Positions 29,253-38,113 are shown, counted from the first letter of the stretch. The stretch: DNA of 64,000 bases from Nitrospinaceae bacterium (GCA_029261395.1 JAJDBJ010000030.1:21909-85908); one strand, 5' to 3'. A program made the numbers and translations. Notes: generated by a model not told the origin, from the sequence alone.

Positions 29253-30050
29253 GTGTTGGGAAAATTGACGTGGATCTATTATGGACTGGCATTTTTTGCC
29301 GGGTTGATTTCTGCCTGTTCGCAGGAGGCTCGAGAACCGGTGGAGGTCGGGACCGCTCAGGTAGAACTGCGGAGTGATCTCGTACTCCCTGAAGGGCCGA
29401 GTGCATCCACTGCATTGTCGGCTGAGGAGACACCGGGGCAACCCGGTCAATCTGCGAGCTCCATACCGGTCGCTCAACGCATTGCTTTGTCGGAGTTGGG
29501 AAGCTATTCGCGGGATCGCGCTTACAGTGACGTCAAACGTTATGAGCTTCTGCCTGTTTTGCTGACGGATTCCAAAACCCGGAGCCGTTCTGCAAAGGGG
29601 GGTAACACCCACGCGGACTCGTGGACACTTGCCGATAAACATTGGGTGCGGGCGGGAAAAGGATTTGGCGTTGCCACGGAGGGGATGGCTCCTACCGGAA
29701 CCGTTCATCTCAATGAGGCCCCGTATTATTTTCCAACCGTTGCCTTAAAACCCTATTCCAAAGTGTCGGAGCATCTGGAGCCGATGTCCGGGCCGTTCAA
29801 AAGCGGCAAACCCCTAGTCTTTCACAGCAAGGCCACCGGGTTTGCTCATGAACTACCGGCAGAAGCAACGCACACCGGGCACTCCCCAGACTCTGAAACC
29901 CGTCTGGAGCTCTCACCGATTCCGGAAACGCGGGTTTACTTTTCCTCGCAACCCAAAACCAAAGTAACCCTGGCTCCCGCCAAACACCGTTTGGACCTGA
30001 TGAATGGCAATGAAAACCTCAACCGCCACCGCTTCGACACGCTCCCCTGA
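29253..30050 (+). CDS. Putative lipoprotein, unknown function
   Basis: This 265-residue protein begins with a short signal sequence and lipobox (WIYYGLAFFAGLISAC). The rest is low in hydrophobic residues and rich in Ser, Pro, Thr and Glu, with no recognisable fold and loosely repeated 'SETRLELSPIPETRVYFSSQ' type segments near the end. The GTG at 29253 is chosen because it gives a standard signal peptide and GGGGGA precedes it; an in-frame GTG at 29223 is the alternative. It is probably anchored in the membrane and largely disordered. Its 3' end faces a convergent gene across a repeat-bearing gap. Confidence 0.55.
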   Translation: MLGKLTWIYYGLAFFAGLISACSQEAREPVEVGTAQVELRSDLVLPEGPSASTALSAEETPGQPGQSASSIPVAQRIALSELGSYSRDRAYSDVKRYELLPVLLTDSKTRSRSAKGGNTHADSWTLADKHWVRAGKGFGVATEGMAPTGTVHLNEAPYYFPTVALKPYSKVSEHLEPMSGPFKSGKPLVFHSKATGFAHELPAEATHTGHSPDSETRLELSPIPETRVYFSSQPKTKVTLAPAKHRLDLMNGNENLNRHRFDTLP

Positions 30051-30394
30051 CCCGCGTGACGCCCGGCGAAGCGTAAATCCCGCATTGCACTCCACGATCA
30101 TCGGTGGCTGTTAATGGTCGGCCAAATAAGAGAGGGTTACCTTCTCATTCGCGCCACCAAAAATAAAGTAACCAAAACGCGATAAGAAGAATCCAGAGGA
30201 GTATACGTCGGGGAAGAGGGGAGTGTTGTTTATTATTCATTTCAGAAGATGAGAAAACCCAGATTCTTCGTCACTGCGTTCCTCAGAATGACAATCTAAA
30301 GGCTATATTTGTCATCCTGAACGAAGTGAAGGATCCAGGTTTTTCTTTTTATTTATTCTGTATTCTGGTCTATTTCACCTTTAGTTTCGGCTGG
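30051..30394. other. Intergenic region with a dispersed inverted repeat
   Basis: This gap lies between two convergent genes. No open frame is convincing. It carries the inverted repeat listed at 30261-30336 and AT-rich sequence on both sides of it; the rest shows nothing recognisable. Confidence 0.6.
30261..30336. repeat. Dispersed repeat, inverted pair
   Basis: The left arm (30261-30293, containing GATTCTTCGTCACTGCGTTC) is the complement of the unit TGTCATTCTGAGGA...CGAAGAATC. The right arm (30310-30336) reads TGTCATCCTGAACGAAGTGA then AGGATCC. The spacer is about 16 bases. Two related units in direct orientation occur at 36438-36532, so this is a family of dispersed intergenic elements. 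The pair could form a hairpin at the convergent 3' ends and act as a bidirectional terminator. Confidence 0.7.
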
Positions 30395-31435
30395 TCAAGG
30401 ACTCTTCGCACAACGAAAACCAAAACTATTGTTCTTCACTTCGGGATTGAAGAAACTGCGGTTGAAGGTAGGTGCGCTGAGTCCGCATCCGTACGACAGA
30501 CAATCAAACCACGATCCGCCTTTCAGCACGCGCTTGTCTTTGCCGTACTCCGGTTTTGGGATGGTGTTGCCGGGATGCGGCAGGTAGTAGGCGTCCACCC
30601 ATTCCCACACGTTCCCCGACATATCGTATAAGCCGTAGACGCTTCGTCCGTCGGGGTACGATCCTATCGGCTCCGTTCCCGTGGAATGTTTGTACGGGTT
30701 GTTGGATTTGTCCAGCGACCAGACGTTGCCCCACGGATAGATACTGCCGTCTTCTCCGCGCGCGGCTTTTTCCCACTCCTCTTCATTGGGCAGGCGCTTG
30801 CCGGTCCATTGGCAGTAGTCGTTCGCGTCGAACCAACTGACATAAGTGACCGGATGGTTTTCCTTGTCCTTGGGAATATTACCCTGGGTCCAGTGATGCG
30901 GCGGATTGCGTTTCGTGGCGTCCACAAATTTTTTGTAATCGCGGTTGGTGACTTCATAAAGATCAATGTAAAATGCGCCGGTCTGGTTGATGTGTTCCGG
31001 CGACTCGTCGTCCCAGCGTTCGTTGGACCCCATGATGAACTCCCCGGCTTCGATAAAAACCATTTTGGGGATTTTCGGAGTCTTCTTCGACTTTTGGGGT
31101 TTGGGAGAGGCGACCTTTTGTCCGGCAAGCGTTGGAGGCCGTGGCGACAGCAAACGGGAGTTCGGCTGTTGACTTTCGGTAAACAGAAACGGGTCCGGGG
31201 TCTTGAAAGGGGTCAGGGTTTTCAGCGGCAACCCTCCCTGGTGGCAGGAGGTGCATTCGGCCTTTTGGGTTTTATCAGCGCGGGCCTGCTCTATATTTTC
31301 CGGCAAATGGCAGGCGGTTTGACACGTCGCGTTCCGGTGAAGCGGGTCCTGTAAGTGCTCAAACGCGGCTACCGGCTTGGCAAACGCCATCGCGAACAGC
31401 ACACAACCCCAGGCTAAATAATAGTAATTGCGCAT
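30395..31435 (-). CDS. Exported fusion: c-type haem motifs plus formylglycine-generating-enzyme (SUMF1) domain
   Basis: This 346-residue protein has a signal peptide ([20 protein letters not shown]), then a short N-terminal region (about 30-75) with CQTACH (CX3CH) and CTSCH (CX2CH), both possible covalent haem sites. A proline/lysine linker (about 95-125) leads to a full SUMF1 domain (about 128-346: [63 protein letters not shown]). In true formylglycine enzymes the active site is a CX4C just after GGS; here CLSYGC keeps that spacing. It may be a periplasmic oxidase or electron-transfer protein. Whether haem is bound is untested, and the CX3CH site is unusual. It stands alone and is divergent from the LipM-like gene. 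Confidence 0.82.
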   Translation of the reverse strand: MRNYYYLAWGCVLFAMAFAKPVAAFEHLQDPLHRNATCQTACHLPENIEQARADKTQKAECTSCHQGGLPLKTLTPFKTPDPFLFTESQQPNSRLLSPRPPTLAGQKVASPKPQKSKKTPKIPKMVFIEAGEFIMGSNERWDDESPEHINQTGAFYIDLYEVTNRDYKKFVDATKRNPPHHWTQGNIPKDKENHPVTYVSWFDANDYCQWTGKRLPNEEEWEKAARGEDGSIYPWGNVWSLDKSNNPYKHSTGTEPIGSYPDGRSVYGLYDMSGNVWEWVDAYYLPHPGNTIPKPEYGKDKRVLKGGSWFDCLSYGCGLSAPTFNRSFFNPEVKNNSFGFRCAKSP

Positions 31436-31577
31436 TCTTTTGAAATTCCCTCTGATTTAGTTGACAATAGAACGCCACCGGATATCTATGACGGGGTAAA
31501 TTTTCCCGTCGGCTATGAAAAAAGTTTATAGAATGGACCGGGTGGAGTCAAAAGCTAAATTTCAATAAAGGAAAAGC

Positions 31578-32324
31578 ATGGTTCATAACGAGTGGCGTTG
31601 GATCTCCGACGGAAGGCAGACGGCGGAGGAGAATATGGCTATCGACTCCGCGCTGTTGGCGGATTGCGAGCAGGGCCGGATTCCCCCGACCGTGCGGTTG
31701 TACGGCTGGTCGGAACCTGCCATCACTATCGGATATTCGCAAAACGCCGAAATGGAACTGGACCTTGAACGGTGCCGGGAGTTGGGGATTGCCATTGTCC
31801 GGCGGCCGACCGGCGGACGTGCTCTGTTGCACGCTCATGAATTGGCCTATGCGGTGGTGGCTCCGGTGTCGCTTCCGCCGTTCAATCAGGGACTGAAAGC
31901 CACCTTCCAAGCCGTCAGCGAGGCGTTGCTATCCGGCCTGCAGGGGTTGGGGATTCAGGGTGATCTCAATACCAGTAAACAACGGTCGGCCCCCGGAATG
32001 ACGCGCTCCCCAGCCTGTTTTGCTTCGCTCAACCATTGCGAAATCACCGTCGACGGCAAAAAACTGATAGGAAGCGCCCAGAAACGAACCTCGAAGTCGT
32101 TTTTACAGCACGGGTCCCTGATCATCGAATCCGATCACGCGTTGTTCACGTCTGTGTTAAAATTCAAGAGTGAAAACGAGAGAGTGGCACTGCAAGAACG
32201 TTTGATGCATTCCACCACTACGTTGAATCAGATCTGTGACCGTCAATTATCTTTTGAAGAAATCAGCGCCGCCTTGCAAGAGGGATTTCGAAAAACGTGG
32301 GACGGCGTCTATCTAAATATTTGA
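31578..32324 (+). CDS. Lipoyl/octanoyl transferase (LipM/LplA family)
   Basis: This 248-residue BPL/LplA/LipB-fold protein has RRPTGGRALLHAHELAYAVV, PACFASLNHCEITVDGKKLI and GSAQKRTSKSFLQHGSLII. The cysteine in PACFAS sits where LipM-type octanoyltransferases hold their acyl thioester, and KKLIGSAQKR is the lipoyl-family lysine region. It should load octanoyl or lipoyl groups onto GcvH or E2 proteins. LipM and lipoate ligase cannot be separated by reading alone. AAAGGAAA precedes the ATG. The stop overlaps the next start (TGATG), so it is coupled to a VCBS lipoprotein. Confidence 0.85.
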   Translation: MVHNEWRWISDGRQTAEENMAIDSALLADCEQGRIPPTVRLYGWSEPAITIGYSQNAEMELDLERCRELGIAIVRRPTGGRALLHAHELAYAVVAPVSLPPFNQGLKATFQAVSEALLSGLQGLGIQGDLNTSKQRSAPGMTRSPACFASLNHCEITVDGKKLIGSAQKRTSKSFLQHGSLIIESDHALFTSVLKFKSENERVALQERLMHSTTTLNQICDRQLSFEEISAALQEGFRKTWDGVYLNI

Positions 32325-33568
32325 TGAAACCCATAACACAATTAGTTTTCAAGTTTTCGGCGCTGGTGTGTTTGCTGGCGCTTTTTTGCGTGGCCTGCGG
32401 TAAAGGCTCTATGTTTAGTGAAGACCCCAAACTTCAACAATACAAGGACCGCACACGAGCCTACCTGCCGGATTTGAAACCCGGCATATTGAAAGCCCAA
32501 CTGGCGTACGTCAATCGGGATGATTATCCGGATCTGGTTCTGCTTCGAACCGGTGATCGGGGGCAACCGGTGATCCGGGTATGGCAGAACAAGGGAGGTA
32601 AAAAGTTTGTTCCTGTCAAACGAGTGGCATGGGAAGGTCAGCCCTCCGATCAGATTTTGTTCATGGTTTTACAGGATGTGGATCACGACCGGGTGCAGGA
32701 TCTGGTGCTGGTGGGCCGGTTCAGCGATGGGTTGGCGGCCCAATTTTTGTTCAACAACGGCAAAGGTTATTTTTATACGAAAAAGGAAATCCCCTTTCCC
32801 TACGTGAACCCGGGGATGGACCGGGTTGATATGAGGGATATCGATGAGGACGGCCACGTCGATTTGCTGTTTACCGGACAACGGGTTCTGAACGACCAGG
32901 GAAAACTCCACAAGTACCAGACTCAATTTATGATCAACAACGGTAAAGGGCAGTTTCGCGATGTCACGCAGTTGTTGATGCCGCCGTTGAAGCCGGGAAT
33001 CGTGGGTACTTCCTTCGCCGATTATGACGGCGACAAGACCCTGGATATTTTTCTGATCAACGGCGAGGGGCAAAATGCCTTGTTGCTCAACAACGGACTG
33101 GGACAGTTTCAAGACCGCACCTCGGAACTGCTCCCCGCCATCCGGGACCAGAGTGCCCATGCCGATTGGGCCGACTTCGATCAGGATGGTGACAACGATT
33201 TGCTGGTGGTCAACCGGGAGGCATTGTCGTCGGGAGAAACCAGTTATTTTCTGGTCAATCACGGCAGAGGATATTTCAAGAAGGCCGAGTTCAAGGCGTC
33301 GCCCAAGTTTGCTTTTCAGGCGGTGTACTTGCTGGACGCCAACGGCAGTGAGTTTCCCGATATTCTTTTGTTGAGTGACAATGGAATTCATTATTTGAGA
33401 GGGCTGGGCAAATGGCGGTTCTGGAAAGAATCCCGCCGTCGACTTCCCTTCAATGACAAATTTCACGCGTTAACCTTCGCCGACATCAATAAGGACTCCT
33501 TTCTGGATATTTTCGGATACGCCAAAAGAGAAGGGCGCGGCGTACTGTGGATCAATACCTTCGAATAA
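32324..33568 (+). CDS. VCBS/FG-GAP-repeat lipoprotein
   Basis: This 414-residue protein begins MKPITQLVFKFSALVCLLAL and has a lipobox-like FCVAC, so it is probably a lipoprotein. The body has at least five calcium-loop-like repeats (DVDHDRVQDLVLV, DIDEDGHVDLLFT, DYDGDKTLDIFLI, DFDQDGDNDLLVV, DINKDSFLDIFGY) as in FG-GAP/VCBS beta-propellers. Such proteins bind calcium and partner proteins at the cell surface; no enzyme function is implied. The ATG at 32324 overlaps the stop of the LipM-like gene by one base. Confidence 0.85.
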   Translation: MKPITQLVFKFSALVCLLALFCVACGKGSMFSEDPKLQQYKDRTRAYLPDLKPGILKAQLAYVNRDDYPDLVLLRTGDRGQPVIRVWQNKGGKKFVPVKRVAWEGQPSDQILFMVLQDVDHDRVQDLVLVGRFSDGLAAQFLFNNGKGYFYTKKEIPFPYVNPGMDRVDMRDIDEDGHVDLLFTGQRVLNDQGKLHKYQTQFMINNGKGQFRDVTQLLMPPLKPGIVGTSFADYDGDKTLDIFLINGEGQNALLLNNGLGQFQDRTSELLPAIRDQSAHADWADFDQDGDNDLLVVNREALSSGETSYFLVNHGRGYFKKAEFKASPKFAFQAVYLLDANGSEFPDILLLSDNGIHYLRGLGKWRFWKESRRRLPFNDKFHALTFADINKDSFLDIFGYAKREGRGVLWINTFE

Positions 33569-33585
33569 AGTAATAGGGGATAAAT

Positions 33586-34491
33586 ATGGCTTCGTTTAAA
33601 CATCTGACTTTTCTTAAAGTACTGGCGGTGATCGCCTGGGCCGACGGTGAAATGACCGAGTCGGAGAAAAATATCCTGAAAAAATTTTACCGGAAGTTCG
33701 GCCTGGAAAAAGACGATATCCGGGAACTCAACCCTTACCTGCTGGCCCCGATTCCCACAAAAGAGCAAGAGCCCCTGTTCAAGCAATTGGCGGCGGAGCT
33801 CAGTTCTCAAAAAGAAAAGGATGAGATCATCGCCGAACTGGAAGCGATTGCCAACGCCCATCGCAATATGAAAACCGAAGAAAACGAGCTGGTCGAGGAA
33901 TTCATCCGCCTGCTCAAAAAAACTTCGTTTACCCGGCGGTCGTTCGGACGGGTGCGCAATTTTTTTCAGGCCACGATTTTCAAGCCAGCTTACGAAAAAA
34001 ATCCTTCGGTGAATCAGTATTTTAAGAATACCGTCTTAAAAAAGCTGGAACTGAAAATGAAAAGGTCGGGGCAGAAGATTAATCTCGACAACGACAATGT
34101 TTATTTCATGTGCCTGTTTGGCGCTCTGCTGGCTTCGGTAGCGCAGGTGGACGACCATTTTCACGAAGAAGAAAGAAAGGCGCTCCAGCAAATTCTTAAG
34201 GAGCGCTTTGAGTTTTCCGCCAAAGAGCAGAAACTGTTGTTCGAGATCATCGAAGAGCAGGCGAAACACGGGTTCGACTTTCATGAAGTCGTCACCGAGT
34301 TCAACAGTCGCGTGTCCTACAAGGACCGGGTGAGCGCGGTCGATTGCTTTTGGGCCATCGCGGTGGCCGATGGAGAGATTTCGCATGCGGAAAACGAGGA
34401 GGTCCGGCGCATCACCAAGGCCATGCATATTCCGCATCAGATTTTTAAGGAATCCAAGAATAAATTTTTAAAGCAGTTGAAATCATCGTGA
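33586..34491 (+). CDS. Tandem TerB-like domain protein
   Basis: This 301-residue soluble helical protein has two TerB/DjlA-N-like modules, one at each end: LKVLAVIAWADGEMTESEKN (about 8-30) and FWAIAVADGEISHAENEEVR (about 256-280). The 'ADGE...E' acidic pairs are the metal-binding marks of the family. A middle region (about 170-215, ALLASVAQVDDHFHEEERKA) looks like a third, weaker copy. TerB-like domains occur in stress and membrane-associated systems; no ter operon is nearby. It begins 17 bases after the VCBS gene and probably shares its transcript. GGGGAT precedes the ATG. Confidence 0.78.
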   Translation: MASFKHLTFLKVLAVIAWADGEMTESEKNILKKFYRKFGLEKDDIRELNPYLLAPIPTKEQEPLFKQLAAELSSQKEKDEIIAELEAIANAHRNMKTEENELVEEFIRLLKKTSFTRRSFGRVRNFFQATIFKPAYEKNPSVNQYFKNTVLKKLELKMKRSGQKINLDNDNVYFMCLFGALLASVAQVDDHFHEEERKALQQILKERFEFSAKEQKLLFEIIEEQAKHGFDFHEVVTEFNSRVSYKDRVSAVDCFWAIAVADGEISHAENEEVRRITKAMHIPHQIFKESKNKFLKQLKSS

Positions 34492-34546
34492 AGTTTAGGA
34501 ACTAACGCGATTGCCGGGAGATCGCTATTCAAATCATGGGCGACGC

Positions 34547-34729
34547 ATGAATCCACAACGAAGTAAAAAATTTATCGGCATCCTGTTCGAGTGTTGCAAG
34601 GTGTACCGCCGCATCTATATCAACAAAGACGGCAACGCCTACGAAGGCCGCTGTCCCCTTTGTTACGGGAAAATCAAAGTTGCGGTTGGACCGCACGGCA
34701 CCGACCAACGTTTCTTTAATGCCCGGTGA
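34547..34729 (+). CDS. Small putative zinc-binding protein
   Basis: This 60-residue protein has ILFECCKVYRRIYINKDGNA followed by CPLCYGKIKVAVGPHGTDQR and ends RFFNAR. The CC and CxxC clusters form a likely zinc ribbon. The arrangement resembles a short conserved bacterial protein I have no name for. The ATG at 34547 (MNPQRSKKFIG) is preferred, since residues encoded upstream of it look unrelated; an alternative start at 34511 has no better site. It lies between the TerB-like gene and dtd, with 22 bases to the latter. Confidence 0.65.
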   Translation: MNPQRSKKFIGILFECCKVYRRIYINKDGNAYEGRCPLCYGKIKVAVGPHGTDQRFFNAR

Positions 34730-34751
34730 CCTTTTCTAAAGCCATCCTATT

Positions 34752-35189
34752 ATGAAAATCGTAGTGCAGAGAGTGCTCCGCTCATCCGTTTCTGTAGACG
34801 GTGAAGTGATCGGTGATATCGGCAGGGGATTGATGATCCTGTTCGGCGCGGAAAAAGGGGATGGCGACGAAGCCGTGAATGCGCTTGCTGACAAGGTGCT
34901 CAACCTGAGAATCTTCTCCGACGATGAGGGGAAGATGAATCGTTCCTGCATCGATATTGAAGGCGAAATTCTCGTGGTGTCGCAGTTCACGCTGGCCGGC
35001 GATTGTTCCCGCGGGCGGCGACCGGGATTCGACAACGCCGCGCCTCCCGAAGAAGCAGAGCGGCTCTACAAAAACTTTATAAAAAAACTCGTTGGGTCAA
35101 AGCTGAAAATTCAGGAAGGGCGGTTCGGTGCTGATATGCAGGTCGACATTGTCAACGACGGTCCGGTCACTTTTATTCTGGAACGGTGA
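34752..35189 (+). CDS. dtd: D-aminoacyl-tRNA deacylase
   Basis: This 145-residue protein opens MKIVVQRVLRSSVSVDGEVI and carries VVSQFTLAGDCSRGRRPGFD and NDGPVTFILE, the SQFTLA and cis Gly-Pro (GP-V-T) motifs of DTD. It removes D-amino acids (and glycine from tRNA(Ala)) mischarged on tRNA. Length is standard (about 145). It ends 10 bases from a convergent TPR gene. Confidence 0.95.
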   Translation: MKIVVQRVLRSSVSVDGEVIGDIGRGLMILFGAEKGDGDEAVNALADKVLNLRIFSDDEGKMNRSCIDIEGEILVVSQFTLAGDCSRGRRPGFDNAAPPEEAERLYKNFIKKLVGSKLKIQEGRFGADMQVDIVNDGPVTFILER

Positions 35190-35199
35190 GGGATGTGGC

Positions 35200-36363
35200 T
35201 CAGCTTGCCAGGGAGGATCGGGGTTGGGTCAATCGGCGTAATTGTGCTTTTTTAAAATGATATTTTCCCGCCAGGATAGAAATATTTTTTCTGCAATGCT
35301 CCGCCATCTCTGAGTTGCGTTTTTTCCGGTACAACGATTCCGCCAGCGCCATATACGCCACCGCTTTTTCTCCCGCTTTCAATTGATTGTTCAGCCGACC
35401 CAGATGATAGTAGTTGTCTGGTGACTCCGGGGCCAGTCCGGCGGCCATTTCGTAGGCATCAATCGCCCGGTCGTAGTGCTGGGTGATGTCCCACAACTCA
35501 CCCAATGCCTGCTGAACCTGTAAATTGGAAGGCGCCAATCGCGCCGCTTCTTTGTAATAACTGATGGCGATCAGGTACCGGTTCAGTTGGTGATACGTCC
35601 AACCCAAACCCGCCAGAATTTCCGGGTCGTCGGGATTCACCTGTTGCGCGAAATGAAAATGTTCTAAAGCCTCATCACTCCTTCCTTGCCGCGTTAAAGC
35701 CACAGCCAGGTTGAAGTGCGCCGAGCCGTATCCGGGATCGAGAGCCAGCGCAGTTCGGTATTGAGCCAGTGCCTGTTCCGATTGTCCGGGTTTGCCAAAA
35801 ACGACCCCCAGGCTGTTATGCAATTCCGCCGAGTCCGGATTTTTTTTCAAGGCTTGCTGAAGTTGTTCAACCGCCAATGGATACAATTTCAGGTGCCGGT
35901 AAGCCGCCGCGAGGTTGTTGTGGATGGGCACCGTGCCCCGTCCGGTATCGACAAATGGTTTCAGAAGATCGACCGTATCCTGATACCGTTTTTGACCGAT
36001 GTACACCGCGCTCAGGCTGGAGAGGATGGAGCGGTCGCGGGGTCTCATCTCCAGTGCTTCAAGGAGCCAGGGTTCGGCCGCCCGGTAATCCTGGAGCTGG
36101 TACAACGCCCAGCCGAGATCGCGATGGGCCAGCGCGTGTTTTTTGCTCAGACGCACTGCGTCTTTCAGATAGCTCACCCCCTGCTCATACCTGCCGAGCG
36201 TCAGATGAGCGTGCCCCAGTTGGTAATAAATTTCCACGTTGTTGGGGTGGAGAGCGCGCTGATATTGGTATTCAGCAATCTGTTTTTCGATCTGTTGAGA
36301 TTCCGGCGCACAGGCGCTTCCCCACACCGCGCATAGAATGATGAAACAGGCAACGCATCTCAT
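35200..36363 (-). CDS. TPR-repeat lipoprotein
   Basis: This 387-residue protein begins MRCVACFIILCAVWGSACAP with a lipobox (GSAC) and continues with about nine tetratricopeptide repeats, such as NVEIYYQLGHAHLTLGRYEQ, HALAHRDLGWALYQLQDYRA and SAELHNSLGVVFGKPGQSEQ. TPR arrays are scaffolds for protein binding, here likely at the inner face of the outer membrane or in the periplasm. The ATG at 36363 is chosen for its clean signal sequence; an in-frame GTG at 36396 is possible. Partner unknown. It stands alone between dtd and nuoN. Confidence 0.82.
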   Translation of the reverse strand: MRCVACFIILCAVWGSACAPESQQIEKQIAEYQYQRALHPNNVEIYYQLGHAHLTLGRYEQGVSYLKDAVRLSKKHALAHRDLGWALYQLQDYRAAEPWLLEALEMRPRDRSILSSLSAVYIGQKRYQDTVDLLKPFVDTGRGTVPIHNNLAAAYRHLKLYPLAVEQLQQALKKNPDSAELHNSLGVVFGKPGQSEQALAQYRTALALDPGYGSAHFNLAVALTRQGRSDEALEHFHFAQQVNPDDPEILAGLGWTYHQLNRYLIAISYYKEAARLAPSNLQVQQALGELWDITQHYDRAIDAYEMAAGLAPESPDNYYHLGRLNNQLKAGEKAVAYMALAESLYRKKRNSEMAEHCRKNISILAGKYHFKKAQLRRLTQPRSSLAS

Positions 36364-36437
36364 CTTCAAATTGTCGCAGGAAATTTTGAAGAGCACAACA
36401 CAAACCTGTTTTGACGGGATAACTGACCGTACCCGAT

Positions 36438-36532
36438 TGTCATTCTGAGGAGCGCTAGCAACGAAGAATCTGTGTTTTAAAGTTACCAGCGGAGGTACTC
36501 CGCCCTGTCATCCTGAGTGAAACGAAGGATCT
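36438..36532. repeat. Dispersed repeat, two direct units
   Basis: Unit one (36438-36471) starts TGTCATTCTGAGGAGCGCTA and ends GAAGAATCT; unit two (36507-36532) reads TGTCATCCTGAGTGAAACGA then AGGATCT. Both match the arms at 30261-30336. Between them is GCGGAGGTACTCCGC (36489-36503), an interrupted palindrome found again at 44254-44268. The element lies in the gap between nuoN and the TPR gene. Confidence 0.7.
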
Positions 36533-36586
36533 ATGTTTTGCCGCTGTTGCGGTTAAGGGCTTTCCTGCCTGAAGAAATTGGTTTTG

Positions 36587-38113
36587 CTAGAAGGGGATGG
36601 AAGAAAGGGCCCACTGCATGAGTGTGGACGGGAACAGGCCGATGGTGACGATGGCGATGGAGCTGACGGCGACGACGGCGGTCATGCCGCGGCTGGTGTG
36701 GATGGTTTCCTCGGATTCGCCTTCCTGAAAGTACATCATGGCGATGACGCGCAGGTAAAAGTACACGGCGATCATGCTGGCGACCACGGCGAGGATGGCG
36801 ATCAATACATAGCCTTGTTTGATGGCGGCGACGAACACGTAAAGTTTTCCGAAGAACCCGGCGGTCGGCGGGAATCCGGCGAGGGACAGCATGAACAGAC
36901 TCATTGCGGCGGCCAGATAGGGTTTGCGCTTGGCCAGTCCCTTGAACCGGTTGATGGAATTCCCTTCCTCGCCTTCGCCTTCCAGCATGTACACGATGGC
37001 AAAGGCGCCGATGTTCATGAACAGGTACACGCCCAGGTAAAACAGAATGCTCGCCACACCGTCCTGGCTGTTGGCGACGATGCCGATCAGCAGGTATCCC
37101 GCGTGCGCTACACCTGAATAGGCCAGCATGCGTTTGACATTATTCTGGAAGATGGCCGCCGTGTTGCCGACCAGCATGGTGATCACCGATATGCCGAACA
37201 GGAAGGGCATCCAGATATCTTCCAAGCTGGGGAGTGCGATAAAAAAGATGCGGGCGATCAGCGCATACGCCGCGGCTTTGGTGGCCACCGACATGAAACC
37301 GGTGATCGGCGTTGGTGCGCCCTGATAGACGTCGGGCGTCCACGCATGAAACGGCACCAGCGAGATCTTGAACGCGAGGCCGCAAAACGTCAATCCCATT
37401 CCGATATAAAGCAGTTTGTTCTGGCTGTACGGGTTGGTCTCCAGCAGATGACCGATCTCCCGGATTCCCGTGGTGCCGGTGCCCGCGTACATCAACGCCA
37501 TGCCGTAGACCAGAATCGCTGAAGCGAATGCGCCCATCAGCAGATATTTGACAGTGGACTCCTGCGATGCCAGCGTCTCCCAGTTCAAGTGTTGGTCATC
37601 ACCCGGCTGTTCAGTGCCCTTGCCGTGCTTGGCGGAAAAACCACACAGGATATATAAGGAGATGGAAAAGATTTCCAAAGAGATGAACGCGGTGATCATG
37701 TTGCCGGATTTGGCCAGAAACATCATGCCGACCACAGCCATCAACACCAGACAGAAATATTCGGATTTGTTTTCGTTGTGGGGTTTGGGGTAACGCGCCG
37801 CCGCCATAATAGCGAACAGGGACATCAACAGGAAGATGATGTTGAAGCTTTGCGAAAACCGGTCGAACAACAACGACCCGCTGAACATCACCGGGCTGGT
37901 GCCGTCGCTGACCGAGGGTGCCAGGCCCCACAAGTAAACGGTGTACCCCAGAGCCGTCAGGATGCCGATTGAGGATGCTTTCGACAAATACGAATTATTG
38001 TTGAAGGCTTTGAGTAATCCCATCAACAAAACGGTGAACGCAGTGAGCACCAGAATCAGTTCCGGTGCGATGGCCTGCCAGTTCATGTCGTCGAAATTAA
38101 TGACAGCGGTCAA
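36587..38113 (-). CDS. nuoN: NADH-quinone oxidoreductase subunit N
   Basis: This 508-residue membrane protein has about 14 helices and the antiporter-like core of complex I: the segments SLEIFSISLYILCGFS, AFKISLVPFHAWTPDVYQGA and MSVATKAAAYALIARIFF, the last two carrying the conserved proton-channel lysines. NuoN is one of three pumping subunits. In most genomes nuoN closes the nuo operon after nuoM. Here nuoA-M lies 8 kb to the right on the other strand and this is the only nuoN seen, so it is very likely the missing fourteenth subunit rather than a paralogue. Length and motifs are complete. Confidence 0.93.
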   Translation of the reverse strand: MTAVINFDDMNWQAIAPELILVLTAFTVLLMGLLKAFNNNSYLSKASSIGILTALGYTVYLWGLAPSVSDGTSPVMFSGSLLFDRFSQSFNIIFLLMSLFAIMAAARYPKPHNENKSEYFCLVLMAVVGMMFLAKSGNMITAFISLEIFSISLYILCGFSAKHGKGTEQPGDDQHLNWETLASQESTVKYLLMGAFASAILVYGMALMYAGTGTTGIREIGHLLETNPYSQNKLLYIGMGLTFCGLAFKISLVPFHAWTPDVYQGAPTPITGFMSVATKAAAYALIARIFFIALPSLEDIWMPFLFGISVITMLVGNTAAIFQNNVKRMLAYSGVAHAGYLLIGIVANSQDGVASILFYLGVYLFMNIGAFAIVYMLEGEGEEGNSINRFKGLAKRKPYLAAAMSLFMLSLAGFPPTAGFFGKLYVFVAAIKQGYVLIAILAVVASMIAVYFYLRVIAMMYFQEGESEETIHTSRGMTAVVAVSSIAIVTIGLFPSTLMQWALSSIPF

